From Butyrivibrio sp. INlla21 (GTDB taxonomy: Bacteria > Bacillota > Clostridia > Lachnospirales > Lachnospiraceae), in the NCBI RefSeq assembly GCF_900116875.1, contig NZ_FPCC01000010.1, positions 1 through 64,000 of the forward strand: a DNA stretch of 64,000 bases, given 5' to 3'. Positions 35,563 through 44,037 of the stretch are shown here, piece after piece. How positions within the stretch are numbered: the first letter of the stretch is position 1; each line of letters opens with the position of its first letter. A program made the translations under genes and the position numbers. The notes beneath the pieces were generated by a model that was not told where the DNA came from, made no database searches, and saw nothing but the letters and a program-made list of their open reading frames with translations.

Positions 35563-35994
35563 TTACAGATAACCTCTTCGCTCTGCTTCTTTTATCAGTT
35601 TGGGTTGTATTAGCGGATATGTCCACTCGGTCGGAAGTTCATCAAACAATACCACTTTCTCCATCTCGCAATGAAGCTCTTCCTCAAAATTTGTTATTTG
35701 CGCAAAGTACAGCATTCCGTACATTTCTTCGCCAGTGTCATTAACTCTGTTTTTGCCAATAACTGAATATACACATACCGGTTTGATCGAAAAATCTTTC
35801 GCGCCCGTTTCCTCATTGAGCTCTCTTTTGGCAGTTTCTAAAATTGATTCTCCGCTTTCTCTGTGTCCCCCGGCTATTTCATATGTTTCGCGTTCCTTGT
35901 GTTTGCAGAAAACCCACTTCCCATCAGCCTTTGCTATGATAACAGCAAATTTGAGCAGATCATCATCTACCGAATCGTAAAAGTTTACTTGCAT
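35563..35994 (-). CDS. NUDIX hydrolase (small)
   Basis: A 143-residue protein with a canonical NUDIX box, GHRESGESILETAKRELNEE followed by TGA. Glycine and glutamates are all at the standard spacing. Short single-domain members include 8-oxo-dGTP and other nucleotide pyrophosphatases. It is convergent with the SDR gene and precedes the nuclease/array locus in the accessory stretch. It ends 49 nt short of nothing in particular on its 5' side; no co-transcribed partner is evident. Confidence 0.88.
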   Translation of the reverse strand: MQVNFYDSVDDDLLKFAVIIAKADGKWVFCKHKERETYEIAGGHRESGESILETAKRELNEETGAKDFSIKPVCVYSVIGKNRVNDTGEEMYGMLYFAQITNFEEELHCEMEKVVLFDELPTEWTYPLIQPKLIKEAERRGYL

Positions 35995-36043
35995 ATAACC
36001 CCCTGTAATTTCGTGATTATTTTTATATTATCTTGAATTTAAA

Positions 36044-36841
36044 TTATAGTAAATGATGTTTGATCTTTTTCTCTATCTGCTTTATATCCAGAGGGATTGA
36101 TTCTGATTCCATAGAATACAATAGATTCCTGCCCACTTCTAATCCGTTTTTTTCATAAGCATTCAGTTTACTAAGTGTTCTTGTCGCGTATTCTCCATCC
36201 GTTATAATACCAAAGTGTTCCCAGTATATCGTTTCGCGTGTTCTGGTATTTAATAGAGCAAAGTCCGGAAACATAACGCTACCGTCATCAAATTTGAATT
36301 GTGGTTCATAGCTATATGGTATTTCATATTTGCTGAAAAGGTCAGCCAAGATCTTTTCAGACTTAGACCGTACATTCTCTCCTTTTTCAGTAAGATACAT
36401 ACCTTGTTCAGGATATGTATTCATGTTACTCTTGTGTTTCTCGAGCCAACTTTTTATATACTCTTCATCAGTTTGAACAATCGGCTTAACAAGCATCTTT
36501 TTGGCTTCGGGTAGCTTGTCATAAACGCGTCCGATAGCATCCATATCATAGATTTTTATGAACCTGTAAATTCTATAACGTAAGGTTAATAACTTGTCGT
36601 GTACAGTTTTATCATAGTCTTTTTGCAAGATTTTTCTTATCACTTCCAAATCTTTTGTTTTGACATATTCTCTCTTTCCTTCCTCATTCTCAAGATAGTA
36701 CTGATAGCCTCCCTTTTTATAGGAAATCCTGACCTTCTTACCGTTGTCCACTTTGTTTGATTCCAATCGCTTCTCTGTTTTTATTAGCAACGTTTCTACT
36801 TGTTTTAATTGTTCACTTAATTCATTTATATAATTCTTCAC
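36044..36841 (-). CDS. PD-(D/E)XK-like nuclease next to a hairpin/spacer array
   Basis: A 265-residue protein I do not recognise as a named family with known role. Residues 1-130 are charged and helical, with a YxYYLENEEGKREYV beta element near 46-60. The C-terminal part looks like a PD-(D/E)XK core: Glu162 in VRSKSEKILADLF, Asp193 in MFPDF, Glu208 in YWEHFG, followed by LNAYEKNGL. The usual final lysine is not obvious. Start is GTG 36841 with AGGAG 9 nt upstream. The first array box begins 31 nt upstream of the start, and the only strong promoter lies beyond the array, so the array should form its 5' leader. DNA or RNA cleavage guided or controlled by the array is inference. Confidence 0.6.
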   Translation of the reverse strand: MKNYINELSEQLKQVETLLIKTEKRLESNKVDNGKKVRISYKKGGYQYYLENEEGKREYVKTKDLEVIRKILQKDYDKTVHDKLLTLRYRIYRFIKIYDMDAIGRVYDKLPEAKKMLVKPIVQTDEEYIKSWLEKHKSNMNTYPEQGMYLTEKGENVRSKSEKILADLFSKYEIPYSYEPQFKFDDGSVMFPDFALLNTRTRETIYWEHFGIITDGEYATRTLSKLNAYEKNGLEVGRNLLYSMESESIPLDIKQIEKKIKHHLL

Positions 36842-36871
36842 CTATGTTATCTCCTCTGTATTTTGTTCTCA

Positions 36872-37246
36872 TACACGCGATTGCTTACTTAATCTATTGG
36901 CACGTGTACTGAAATACATCCTGTACACGCGGATTTAGCAATACAATTATTTCGCATGTAAGCCTTTTGGCTTGAATACACGCAAATTTGATTCCTTTAT
37001 TTATCCACGTGTAAGGATAAATCCTTGTCTACACGCGTAAAGTATCCCTGTTAAAAAATGCGTGCTTACTCTGACCATTATCGAGTAATCAATGTCTTCA
37101 TAAAGCACGCGAATTAAGAGCAATCTTTATATCGCGTGTAAAGCAGTCTTTCGCCCTACACGCAAAAATCAATATAATGAAGAGCCGCGTGTAGTCGCAC
37201 TTTTTTCTATACACGCAACATCAAATATATCAATACATCGCGTGTA
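36872..37246 (-). repeat. Array of 14 alternating inverted 8-nt boxes with constant 21-nt spacers
   Basis: Boxes TACACGCG/TACACGCA and inverse CGCGTGTA (few variants) start at 36872, 36901, 36924, 36953, 36977, 37006, 37030, 37059, 37104, 37133, 37157, 37186, 37210 and 37239, alternating in orientation. Every TACACGC-to-GCGTGTA interval is exactly 21 nt (seven of seven) and those seven segments are unique and AT-rich. The other intervals are 15, 16, 16, 37, 16, 16 nt and several are self-complementary (AGCC-TTTT-GGCT; AGGAT-AA-ATCCT). The full period is 53 nt. Pairing across the 16-nt gaps gives six hairpins. Minus-strand transcription is supported by wobble patterns (see findings). The loops are not conserved in sequence, so this is not an ordinary CRISPR array. 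Confidence 0.85.
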
Positions 37247-37308
37247 TTTACCCCAAAAATCCCTATATTTAAATCCAAAAACAATCAAACATCAAACAAA
37301 TGAAAAAT

Positions 37309-37358
37309 TGTGGCTGACAATTCTCGCCACAGAATCAGATTATTCCAAAAAGGAATAA
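37309..37358 (-). promoter_or_regulatory. Two hairpins at the start of the array transcript
   Basis: On the minus strand a perfect TTATTCC-TTTTT-GGAATAA hairpin (37340-37358) lies just after the predicted start site. Next is TGTGGC...GCCACA (37309-37331) followed by AATTTTTC, an attenuator-like shape. Both precede the array. Confidence 0.5.
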
Positions 37359-37372
37359 TAGAACTGATAAGA

Positions 37373-37401
37373 AATATATTATTATTATCAAGAATTGTCA
37401 A
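37373..37401 (-). promoter_or_regulatory. Consensus sigma-A promoter driving the array and nuclease
   Basis: Minus strand TTGACA (37396-37401), exactly 17 nt, TATATT (37373-37378). The start site would be near 37366. The transcript then reads through the array (37246-36872) into the nuclease gene at 36841, with only the weak attenuator-like hairpin between. Confidence 0.75.
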
Positions 37402-37518
37402 GGGAATGGAATGCAACCCAGCAATTACGCTTCATACGCTTCGATCGAGTATGAGTCTTGCACTCCGCTCGATTCCGCTTCGCTACATCTCGCTGTATGT
37501 TGTCGTAAAATGCAAAAT
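37402..37518. other. Non-coding stretch between the array promoter and the MITE-like element
   Basis: I see no gene here. The stretch has small inverted repeats (CATAC...GTATG around 37431-37452; ACAT...ATGT around 37483-37497) and is richer in GC than the array spacers. It may be the remains of an earlier insertion. Confidence 0.4.
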
Positions 37519-37635
37519 GGGACAGAAGCCGCTCACTGCGTGAGCGATTAAGCCGTAAAAAAGAGCCACTCGTGCATGCAAGCATGCATCGTGGCTCTTT
37601 TATTCGGCCGGTTGCTTCGCAACCGCTTCTGTCCC
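37519..37635. repeat. MITE-like element with 11-bp terminal inverted repeats and nested hairpins
   Basis: GGGACAGAAGC (37519-37529) is exactly inverted at 37625-37635. Inside lie three hairpins: CGCTCAC/GTGAGCG, a long central GAGCCAC...GTGGCTC stem containing TGCATGC/GCATGCA (37563-37597), and CGGTTGC/GCAACCG. GCCG/CGGC encloses the central stem. The whole 117 nt can fold as a closed multi-branch structure. The central stem has A/T runs on both sides and will act as a terminator for guaA on the minus strand. No transposase and no clear target duplication are seen, so mobility is inference. Confidence 0.65.
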
Positions 37636-37655
37636 TTATCGCGCTTTACTCGTTA

Positions 37656-39206
37656 TCACTCAAGTTCTACTGTTCCCGGGGGCTTGGATGTGAGGTCGTA
37701 CATTACGCGGTTAACGCCTTTAACCTCATTTATGATTCTGCTCATGACTTTCTGGAGGACGTCGAAAGGAATCTGTGAAGCCTCGGCTGTCATGAAGTCT
37801 ACTGTCTCAACGGCGCGGAGTACGATTGCATAATCGTAGGTTCTCTCATCGCCCATAACGCCAACAGAGCGCATGTTTGAAAGCGCTGCGAAGTACTGAT
37901 CGGGGAGCTTGGAAAGACCTGCTGCCGCAATCTCTTCTCTGTAGATGTAATCTGCATCTTGAACTATGCGTACCTTATCGGCAGTTACTTCTCCGATTAT
38001 ACGGATACCAAGTCCGGGGCCGGGGAACGGCTGACGGAAAACAAGATACTCGGGAAGTCCGAGTTCAAGTCCTGCCTTACGAACCTCGTCCTTAAACAAT
38101 GTCTTGAGGGGTTCGATTATCTCCTTGAAATCAACAAAATCAGGAAGTCCTCCAACGTTGTGATGTGACTTGATTACTGCCGATTCGCCGCCAAGTCCGG
38201 ACTCTACAACGTCGGGATATATTGTTCCCTGTGCTAGGAAGTCAACTGCGCCGATCTTCTTGGCCTCTTCCTCAAATACACGGATAAATTCTTCTCCGAT
38301 AATCTTACGCTTGCGCTCGGGCTCTTCTACTCCCGCAAGCTTAGCATAATATCTCTCAGCCGCATTTACGCGGATAAAGTTAATATCAAAGTTGCCTTTC
38401 TCGCCGAATACGCCTTCAACCTCGTCGCCTTCGTTCTTACGAAGAAGTCCGTGATCTACAAATACGCATGTGAGCTGCTTACCGATCGCCTTAGCAAGTA
38501 AAGCGGCAAGAACGGATGAATCAACCCCGCCTGAAAGAGCAAGTAAAACCTTGCCGTCTCCGACTTTTGCCTTGATCTCTTTAATAGTGTTCTCAACGAA
38601 GGAATCCATTCTCCATGTACCTGCAGTCTGGCAGATACCTCTTACGAAGTTATGAAGAATTTCTTTTCCTCTTACTGTATGTAATACTTCGGGATGGAAC
38701 TGGATTGCGTACAGCTTCTTATCCTCACAAGCTGCTGCAGCAACAGGACAGTCCGCAGTATGAGCTACGATATCAAAACCGGGAGCGACCTTGCTGATGT
38801 AATCAAAATGGCTCATCCATACGATGGTGTCATCTTCAACTCCTGCAAAAAGAGCATCATTAGAACCATCGATAAATGTCTGTGTCTTACCGTATTCTCT
38901 TACCGGCGCCTTCTCAACCTTTCCGCCAAGTACGTGCATCATAAGCTGTGCACCGTAGCAAAGACCAAGCACGGGAATTCCAAGTTCAAAAAGCTCCTTG
39001 GTGTATGTGGGCGCGCCTTCTTCATAACATGAATTGGGGCCTCCGGTTAAGATGATTCCCTTGGGTGCCATTGCCTTGATCTGCTCGATCGGAGTGCGAT
39101 ATGAATAGATCTCACAATAGACATTGCATTCTCTGACGCGGCGAGCTACCAGCTGATTGTACTGTCCGCCGAAATCAAGAACTATAACCTTTTCTTCTGC
39201 AGTCAT
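37656..39206 (-). CDS. guaA: GMP synthase (glutamine-hydrolysing)
   Basis: A 516-residue two-domain enzyme converting XMP to GMP. The amidotransferase domain shows LTGGPNS, the cysteine in GLCYGAQLM and FHPEV; the ATP-pyrophosphatase loop is [11 protein letters not shown]; the C-terminal dimerisation domain ends [13 protein letters not shown]. Start 39206 follows GGGAGGAATCA. The frame stays open 18 codons further but without a ribosome site. Complete and normal length. Confidence 0.97.
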   Translation of the reverse strand: MTAEEKVIVLDFGGQYNQLVARRVRECNVYCEIYSYRTPIEQIKAMAPKGIILTGGPNSCYEEGAPTYTKELFELGIPVLGLCYGAQLMMHVLGGKVEKAPVREYGKTQTFIDGSNDALFAGVEDDTIVWMSHFDYISKVAPGFDIVAHTADCPVAAAACEDKKLYAIQFHPEVLHTVRGKEILHNFVRGICQTAGTWRMDSFVENTIKEIKAKVGDGKVLLALSGGVDSSVLAALLAKAIGKQLTCVFVDHGLLRKNEGDEVEGVFGEKGNFDINFIRVNAAERYYAKLAGVEEPERKRKIIGEEFIRVFEEEAKKIGAVDFLAQGTIYPDVVESGLGGESAVIKSHHNVGGLPDFVDFKEIIEPLKTLFKDEVRKAGLELGLPEYLVFRQPFPGPGLGIRIIGEVTADKVRIVQDADYIYREEIAAAGLSKLPDQYFAALSNMRSVGVMGDERTYDYAIVLRAVETVDFMTAEASQIPFDVLQKVMSRIINEVKGVNRVMYDLTSKPPGTVELE

Positions 39207-39251
39207 TGATTCCTCCCGAAAAACTATTCGTCTATATATTAATTCTGTACG

Positions 39252-39280
39252 ATTATACACTACTGTATAATTCCAAACAA
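39252..39280 (-). promoter_or_regulatory. Sigma-A promoter of guaA
   Basis: Minus strand TTGTTT (39275-39280), 17 nt, TATAAT (39252-39257). No purine riboswitch fold is apparent between this and the start codon, which are only about 40 nt apart. Confidence 0.7.
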
Positions 39281-39322
39281 CATATTATACAGATATCTTG
39301 CCAAAAGATATCTCGCATAACC

Positions 39323-40648
39323 TTACAGATATCTTCTGACACAAATGATCGATCTGTACATCGCAGAGCTGTACTTGATTCCGGTCTTCTGCGTACTTGC
39401 GTGTACTATCTGACCGCCGCCTATATATATTCCGACGTGTCCACCGTAGTAAATAACATCTCCGGGCTGTGCTTCGGAATATGAAACTTCTCTTCCGTAA
39501 GCTCCCTGCTCCCATGATGTTCTCGGAACAGAGATTCCAAATGCCTTGTAAACAGAATATACAAATCCTGAACAGTCAGCTCCGTCAGTAAGACTCGTTC
39601 CTCCCGGAACATAAGGATTGCCCACAAACTGACAAGCATAATTGGCCACGTTGGAACCCGACGCACTTCCCGCGGGAGCATAGCTCTTAGATCCGCCCGA
39701 TGGTTTTGAACCTCCCGAGCTGCCTGAGCCGCCTGATCCACCGGATCCGGAACCGCCGGAGTCGCTTGAAGCATAACTGTTTCTCTCCGCTTCTTCGGCA
39801 TTACGAGCTGCCTGCGTGGCTTTTCTGGCCTCATCAACCTCTTTTTGCTTGGATTCTATCTGTTTCTGAAGACTTGCCATACCTGACTGCTGGCTCTTGA
39901 TCTGCGCCGTATAAACCGCAGCATCCTGCTTAGCCTTGGCAAGCTTAACCTCATAGTCCGCATAAGTAGCCTTGTACTTCGCAAGAAGCTCTTCCATATA
40001 TGCCTGCTCTTCTTCAAGCTCAAACTGCGAAGTTTCAAGTTCGCCCTTCTCAACCTCAAGCTGCTCCTTAATAGCCTTGGCCGTTTCCTTTGCTTCTACA
40101 TATTCAAGCAGCTTATTTCTGTCATACTCATAAAGCTCTTCAACATACTGTGCTTTATTAAGCGCATCCGCGTAACTTGTAGCAGTCAAAAGAATCTGTA
40201 CATACGATAAGTTTCCTTTCTCGTACATAAACTTGATTCTCTGAACCATCGCCTGATAAAGAGTCTCTTCTTTCTGCTTGGCATCCTCATACTCTTTTTG
40301 TTTTACATCAATCTCAGCCTGCTTCTTGGCAATATCCTCTTTTATCATCTCGATATCGGCCATGATGGCAACTATCTCAGAGTTGGTTTCGTCAATAGCT
40401 TCCTGCGTCTCACCTTGCGCCTCCGAGATTGAACCGATCTTGCTGTTGGCATTGTCGAGGCCCTTCTGGCTCTCTTTTTTCTGCTTCTCAAGTTCTTTCT
40501 TCTTGTTCTTGAGCTCCTGCTCTTCCTTTTCAAGCTTGTCCTGTTTTTCCTGTAAATCAGAACTGGTGGTAGCCCGGACAGGGGTCACCACCAGCATACT
40601 AAGGACTAAGGAAAGAATTATTGCAGAAAAAGTATTTCTTTTTTTCAT
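39323..40648 (-). CDS. Secreted NlpC/P60 peptidoglycan hydrolase with coiled coil
   Basis: A 441-residue exported protein: signal peptide (about 1-26), a long coiled coil (about 30-285) rich in KKK/EEL repeats like PcsB/CwlO, a Gly/Ser-rich linker and an NlpC/P60 domain (about 335-441). The catalytic Cys is in DGADCSGFVY, His in GGHVGIYIG and the third residue in IVHAST. It would cut D-Glu-mDAP bonds in wall peptides. Coiled-coil PcsB-like proteins are usually activated by FtsEX; no ftsEX is in the window. A palindromic hairpin (AGATATCTT...AAGATATCT) follows the stop but has no T run. Confidence 0.9.
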   Translation of the reverse strand: MKKRNTFSAIILSLVLSMLVVTPVRATTSSDLQEKQDKLEKEEQELKNKKKELEKQKKESQKGLDNANSKIGSISEAQGETQEAIDETNSEIVAIMADIEMIKEDIAKKQAEIDVKQKEYEDAKQKEETLYQAMVQRIKFMYEKGNLSYVQILLTATSYADALNKAQYVEELYEYDRNKLLEYVEAKETAKAIKEQLEVEKGELETSQFELEEEQAYMEELLAKYKATYADYEVKLAKAKQDAAVYTAQIKSQQSGMASLQKQIESKQKEVDEARKATQAARNAEEAERNSYASSDSGGSGSGGSGGSGSSGGSKPSGGSKSYAPAGSASGSNVANYACQFVGNPYVPGGTSLTDGADCSGFVYSVYKAFGISVPRTSWEQGAYGREVSYSEAQPGDVIYYGGHVGIYIGGGQIVHASTQKTGIKYSSAMYRSIICVRRYL

Positions 40649-40736
40649 TTCATCCTCCTTGTCCTTTATTATTCAAAACTCTATATATCTATAATAACAC
40701 GTTGACGCGGCAAAAGAAATTTCGCGAATCCGTCAA

Positions 40737-42128
40737 TTACAGGTCGCAATTACCCACAGTTCTGGGGAATGATTCAACGTCTCTGATGTTGCCCATACCT
40801 GTGAGGTACATTACGCAACGCTCAAATCCAAGACCGAATCCTGCATGACGAACGCTTCCGTATCTTCTGAGGTCAAGATAGAACTGATAATCATCCTTCT
40901 TCATTCCAAGCTCATCCATGCGCTTTTCAAGAATCTCAAGATTATCTTCTCTCTGGCTTCCGCCAATGATCTCTCCGATTCCGGGGACAAGACAATCGGC
41001 TGCTGCAACAGTCTTGCCGTCTTCGTTGAGCTTCATGTAGAATGCCTTGATCTCCTTGGGATAATCAGTTACGAATACAGGCTTTTTGAATACTTCCTCT
41101 GTAAGGAATCTCTCGTGCTCGGTCTGAAGATCGCAGCCCCAAGATACCTTGTAGTCGAACTTATCATTGTTCTTGGAAAGGATATCAATTGCCTCTGTAT
41201 ATGTGATACGTCCGAATTCGTTATTTACTACGTTGTTAAGTCTGTCGATGAGACCCTTGTCGATAAATTCGTTGAAGAACGCCATCTCCTCAGGACAATG
41301 CTCGAGAACATAGTTGATAACATACTTAAGCATAGCTTCAGCCGTGTCGCAGTCATCCTTAAGATCAGCAAAGCACATCTCAGGCTCGATCATCCAGAAC
41401 TCAGCTGCATGTCTTGTTGTGTTGGAGTTCTCTGCACGGAATGTAGGTCCGAATGTATAAACGTTCTTAAATGCAAAAGCATAAGTCTCAACGTTGAGCT
41501 GTCCGCTTACTGTAAGGTTAACGGGCTTTCCAAAGAAGTCCTTGGAGAAATCAACTCCGCCGTCCTCAGTCTTAGGAACATTGTTAAGGTCAAGTGTTGT
41601 TACCTGGAACATCTCACCTGCTCCTTCACAGTCACTTCCTGTAATAAGGGGAGTGTGAACATATACAAAGTTTCTCTCCTGGAAGAAAGAGTGAATTGCA
41701 TATGCGGCAACTGAACGAACCTTGAATACTGCCTCAAAAGTGTTGGTTCTTGCACGAAGATGAGGAATTGTTCTAAGGAACTCAAGAGTATGTCTCTTCT
41801 TCTGAAGAGGATAATCTGAAGTAGAAGCTCCCTCGATCTCAACTGTTTCTGCCTGCATCTCGAAAGGCTGCTTTGCTCCGGGAGTGGCAACAATTGTTCC
41901 TGTTGCGATAACCGCTGCTCCTACATTCAACTTGCTGATCTCAGCAAAGTTGGAAAGTGAATCCGAATATACAATCTGCAGGGGCTTAAAATATGTTCCG
42001 TCGTTAAGAACAATAAATCCTATAGCCTTGGAATCACGAATGCTTCTGATCCAACCACCTACTGTAACCTTCTGTCCTGCGTATTTATCCTGTTCTTCAA
42101 ATAATGCTCTGATATCTGTAAGTTCCAT
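40737..42128 (-). CDS. asnS: Asparaginyl-tRNA synthetase
   Basis: A 463-residue class II synthetase. OB-fold anticodon domain first ([18 protein letters not shown]), then motif 2 ([20 protein letters not shown]) and motif 3 ([16 protein letters not shown]). The ending [14 protein letters not shown] is that of AsnS rather than AspS. It charges tRNA-Asn. Start 42128 is placed by GGGAGGATGCT; earlier in-frame codons lie inside the upstream spacer. It follows the trigger-factor lipoprotein gene by 19 nt. Confidence 0.95.
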   Translation of the reverse strand: MELTDIRALFEEQDKYAGQKVTVGGWIRSIRDSKAIGFIVLNDGTYFKPLQIVYSDSLSNFAEISKLNVGAAVIATGTIVATPGAKQPFEMQAETVEIEGASTSDYPLQKKRHTLEFLRTIPHLRARTNTFEAVFKVRSVAAYAIHSFFQERNFVYVHTPLITGSDCEGAGEMFQVTTLDLNNVPKTEDGGVDFSKDFFGKPVNLTVSGQLNVETYAFAFKNVYTFGPTFRAENSNTTRHAAEFWMIEPEMCFADLKDDCDTAEAMLKYVINYVLEHCPEEMAFFNEFIDKGLIDRLNNVVNNEFGRITYTEAIDILSKNNDKFDYKVSWGCDLQTEHERFLTEEVFKKPVFVTDYPKEIKAFYMKLNEDGKTVAAADCLVPGIGEIIGGSQREDNLEILEKRMDELGMKKDDYQFYLDLRRYGSVRHAGFGLGFERCVMYLTGMGNIRDVESFPRTVGNCDL

Positions 42129-42147
42129 AGCATCCTCCCTAATCAAA

Positions 42148-43359
42148 TCATTTCTCAACAGGCTCAATTACATTTGCACTGTCCATTAATATCTTCATAA
42201 CTTCTTCTGCCATGAGTCCTTCTCTGCAAACCTCGGGATCAACCTTCTCCCTGAAGCTCTCATATGTGCTGAATGCAGTATTGGATCCGTCGCCATACAT
42301 ATCCTTGAGGTACTTCTCAACAGCATCATCTGTTATCTCAATGCCCTCTTTCTTGGCTACGGCTGCAAGAGCAACAAACTTATTGGCATTTTTATTAACC
42401 AGATCCTTGATAAAATCTTCAGGCTCTCCCGTAACACCCTCGTTCTGCATAAGAATAGCAACGAGATCTGCATCGGTAGTCTTCTGTCCTGTATACATAT
42501 AGTATGAATTCATATATGTATTTACCATATCCCTCTGCTCAATAAGATATCTATTGAAAAGCTTCTCGGGAATTTCCTTGAACTTGCTGTTATCAACCAA
42601 GTTGTTGATAAGCTGTTCTCTAAGTTCGGTTTCGTAATCAGAATCCGCTGTCTGCTGAAGATTGTCTCTTACACTCTTTCTAAGGCCTTCAAGATCCGAA
42701 ACATCTGTGATGGCAAGGCTCTTAGCCCACTCATCTGTGATATCGGTTGATTTCTGTGAGATCTTATTAACCTTAACGGTAAAGATTACATCTTTTCCGG
42801 CAAGATTGGCTGCAGCATAATCATCGGGGAACTTAAGATTGATATCTTTGCTCTCTTCAAGAGCCATTCCGATAACACCGTCCTCAAATCCGGGGATAAA
42901 ATTTCCTGAGCCGATCTCAAGGTCGTATCCCTGAGCAGTTCCGCCATCAAAAGCCTCTCCGGAATCAGCATATTTGCCTTCAAAATCAATATTTACAACA
43001 TCGCCGCTCTCAACCGCTCTGTCTGTGATCTCTGTCATAAGAGGTGAGCTCATTGAAAGATTCTTGATATATTCCTCAACCTGCTCATCTGTAACGGTTG
43101 CGGGCGCAAGTTCAACGGTAATGCCCTTGTATTCTCCAAGTTCTACATAATCTTCGGGACTGATATCATTAAGACTGATTGTCTCAAGCTTGTCTACATC
43201 TTTGAAAATAGCGAGTGTAGAAGCAGAATTATCCTCTGATGAAGCTGATGCTGCAGATGCACTGTCTGCCTCAGCTGCCTTATTGCTTGATCCCTTACAA
43301 GCAGTTAACGAAGTTGCCATTAAAACACCGATCATAACGAGTGCCAATTTATTTTTCAT
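42148..43359 (-). CDS. Trigger-factor-like peptidyl-prolyl isomerase lipoprotein
   Basis: A 403-residue lipoprotein ([15 protein letters not shown], lipobox TSLTAC). It carries the FKBP core of trigger factor ([36 protein letters not shown]) and a helical C-terminal domain like that of Tig ([13 protein letters not shown]...). The ribosome-binding N-terminal domain is replaced by the signal peptide and linker, so it should fold exported proteins outside the membrane, as PrsA does in Bacillus. AAGGAG sets the start at 43359. Confidence 0.85.
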   Translation of the reverse strand: MKNKLALVMIGVLMATSLTACKGSSNKAAEADSASAASASSEDNSASTLAIFKDVDKLETISLNDISPEDYVELGEYKGITVELAPATVTDEQVEEYIKNLSMSSPLMTEITDRAVESGDVVNIDFEGKYADSGEAFDGGTAQGYDLEIGSGNFIPGFEDGVIGMALEESKDINLKFPDDYAAANLAGKDVIFTVKVNKISQKSTDITDEWAKSLAITDVSDLEGLRKSVRDNLQQTADSDYETELREQLINNLVDNSKFKEIPEKLFNRYLIEQRDMVNTYMNSYYMYTGQKTTDADLVAILMQNEGVTGEPEDFIKDLVNKNANKFVALAAVAKKEGIEITDDAVEKYLKDMYGDGSNTAFSTYESFREKVDPEVCREGLMAEEVMKILMDSANVIEPVEK

Positions 43360-43442
43360 AATGTACTCCTTAATTAATGCAAATTTCATAAAAACAATAT
43401 TTTTTATACTACCACACCTTGCAAAATGATTAAAGTATTTAT

Positions 43443-43471
43443 TTGCCTAACGCTCCAAAGAATGCTACAAT
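43443..43471 (+). promoter_or_regulatory. Sigma-A promoter for the 157-residue membrane protein
   Basis: TTGCCT (43443-43448), 17 nt, TACAAT (43466-43471), ahead of the GGAGG/TTG start at 43509. Confidence 0.65.
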
Positions 43472-43508
43472 ACTTCTTGCTATTATTTGTGTTTTGGAGG
43501 AATGAAAA

Positions 43509-43982
43509 TTGAGTACAGCACTTATCGTTACAATCGTAATTGCGGTTATTTTAGTAGCGCTCGTTGTTGCGCTTATCATTATAGGTAAAAAAGCCGAAAA
43601 GAGACAGGCAGAGCAGCAAGTACAGCTCGATGCCATGAAACAGACCGTTGCAATGCTTATTATTGATAAAAAGAGAATGAAACTTAACGAAGCAGGTCTT
43701 CCTCAGTCTGTAGTAGAGCAGACTCCCAAGCTTCTCAGAAGATCTAAGCTTCCCATTCTTAAAGTAAGAGTCGGCAATAGAGTTATGAGCCTTATCTGCG
43801 ACGAGAAGATCTTCGAATCGGTTCCCGTTAAAAAAGAGGTTAAGGCAACCGTAAGTGGTATCTATGTAACAGAAGTTAAGGGTCTTCACGGCAAAACCGT
43901 TGTTACCGAGAAAAAGAAAGGATTCTTCAAGGATCTTATCGCAAAGGCTCAGGAAAAAGCCGGAGCCAAGATGGTTAAATGA
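43509..43982 (+). CDS. Single-pass membrane protein of unknown function
   Basis: A 157-residue protein that starts with TTG, 8 nt after GGAGG. Residues 4-28 are one membrane helix, followed by a charged helix (KKAEKRQAEQQVQLDAMKQ) and a basic beta-rich domain (about 75-130, with LKVRVGNRVMSLICDEKIF). The C-terminus is Lys-rich. I do not recognise the family. Topology is probably N-out/C-in, with the soluble part in the cytoplasm. It has its own promoter and terminator. Confidence 0.7.
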   Translation: MSTALIVTIVIAVILVALVVALIIIGKKAEKRQAEQQVQLDAMKQTVAMLIIDKKRMKLNEAGLPQSVVEQTPKLLRRSKLPILKVRVGNRVMSLICDEKIFESVPVKKEVKATVSGIYVTEVKGLHGKTVVTEKKKGFFKDLIAKAQEKAGAKMVK

Positions 43983-44000
43983 TTATCTGAAGATAGAAAA

Positions 44001-44037
44001 GGATGCCTTACCAAAATTGGTAAGACATCCCTTTTTT
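44001..44037 (+). terminator. Terminator shared by convergent genes
   Basis: GGATG-C-CTTACC, loop AAAATT, GGTAAG-A-CATCC, then CTTTTTT. The T run overlaps the stop codon of the convergent DUF1934 gene. Confidence 0.9.

Noticed and set aside
36872-37246. Ordinary CRISPR array
   Set aside because: Only the 8-nt boxes are conserved; the 16-nt loops differ in every unit, and no cas gene is nearby.
36872-37246. Integron attC cassette array
   Set aside because: No RYYYAAC/GTTRRRY core sites, no integrase, and no room for cassette genes between hairpins.
39290-39315. Palindromic hairpin after the NlpC/P60 gene as a terminator
   Set aside because: The 9-bp stem is perfect but no T run follows on the minus strand; it could equally be a protein-binding site.
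39207-39322. Purine riboswitch ahead of guaA
   Set aside because: The promoter lies only about 40 nt from the start codon, leaving no space for the aptamer, and none of its conserved loops are seen.
40845-41714. 289-codon frame antisense to asnS
   Set aside because: The asnS motifs are complete on the other strand; the antisense frame lacks a ribosome site and any recognisable domain.
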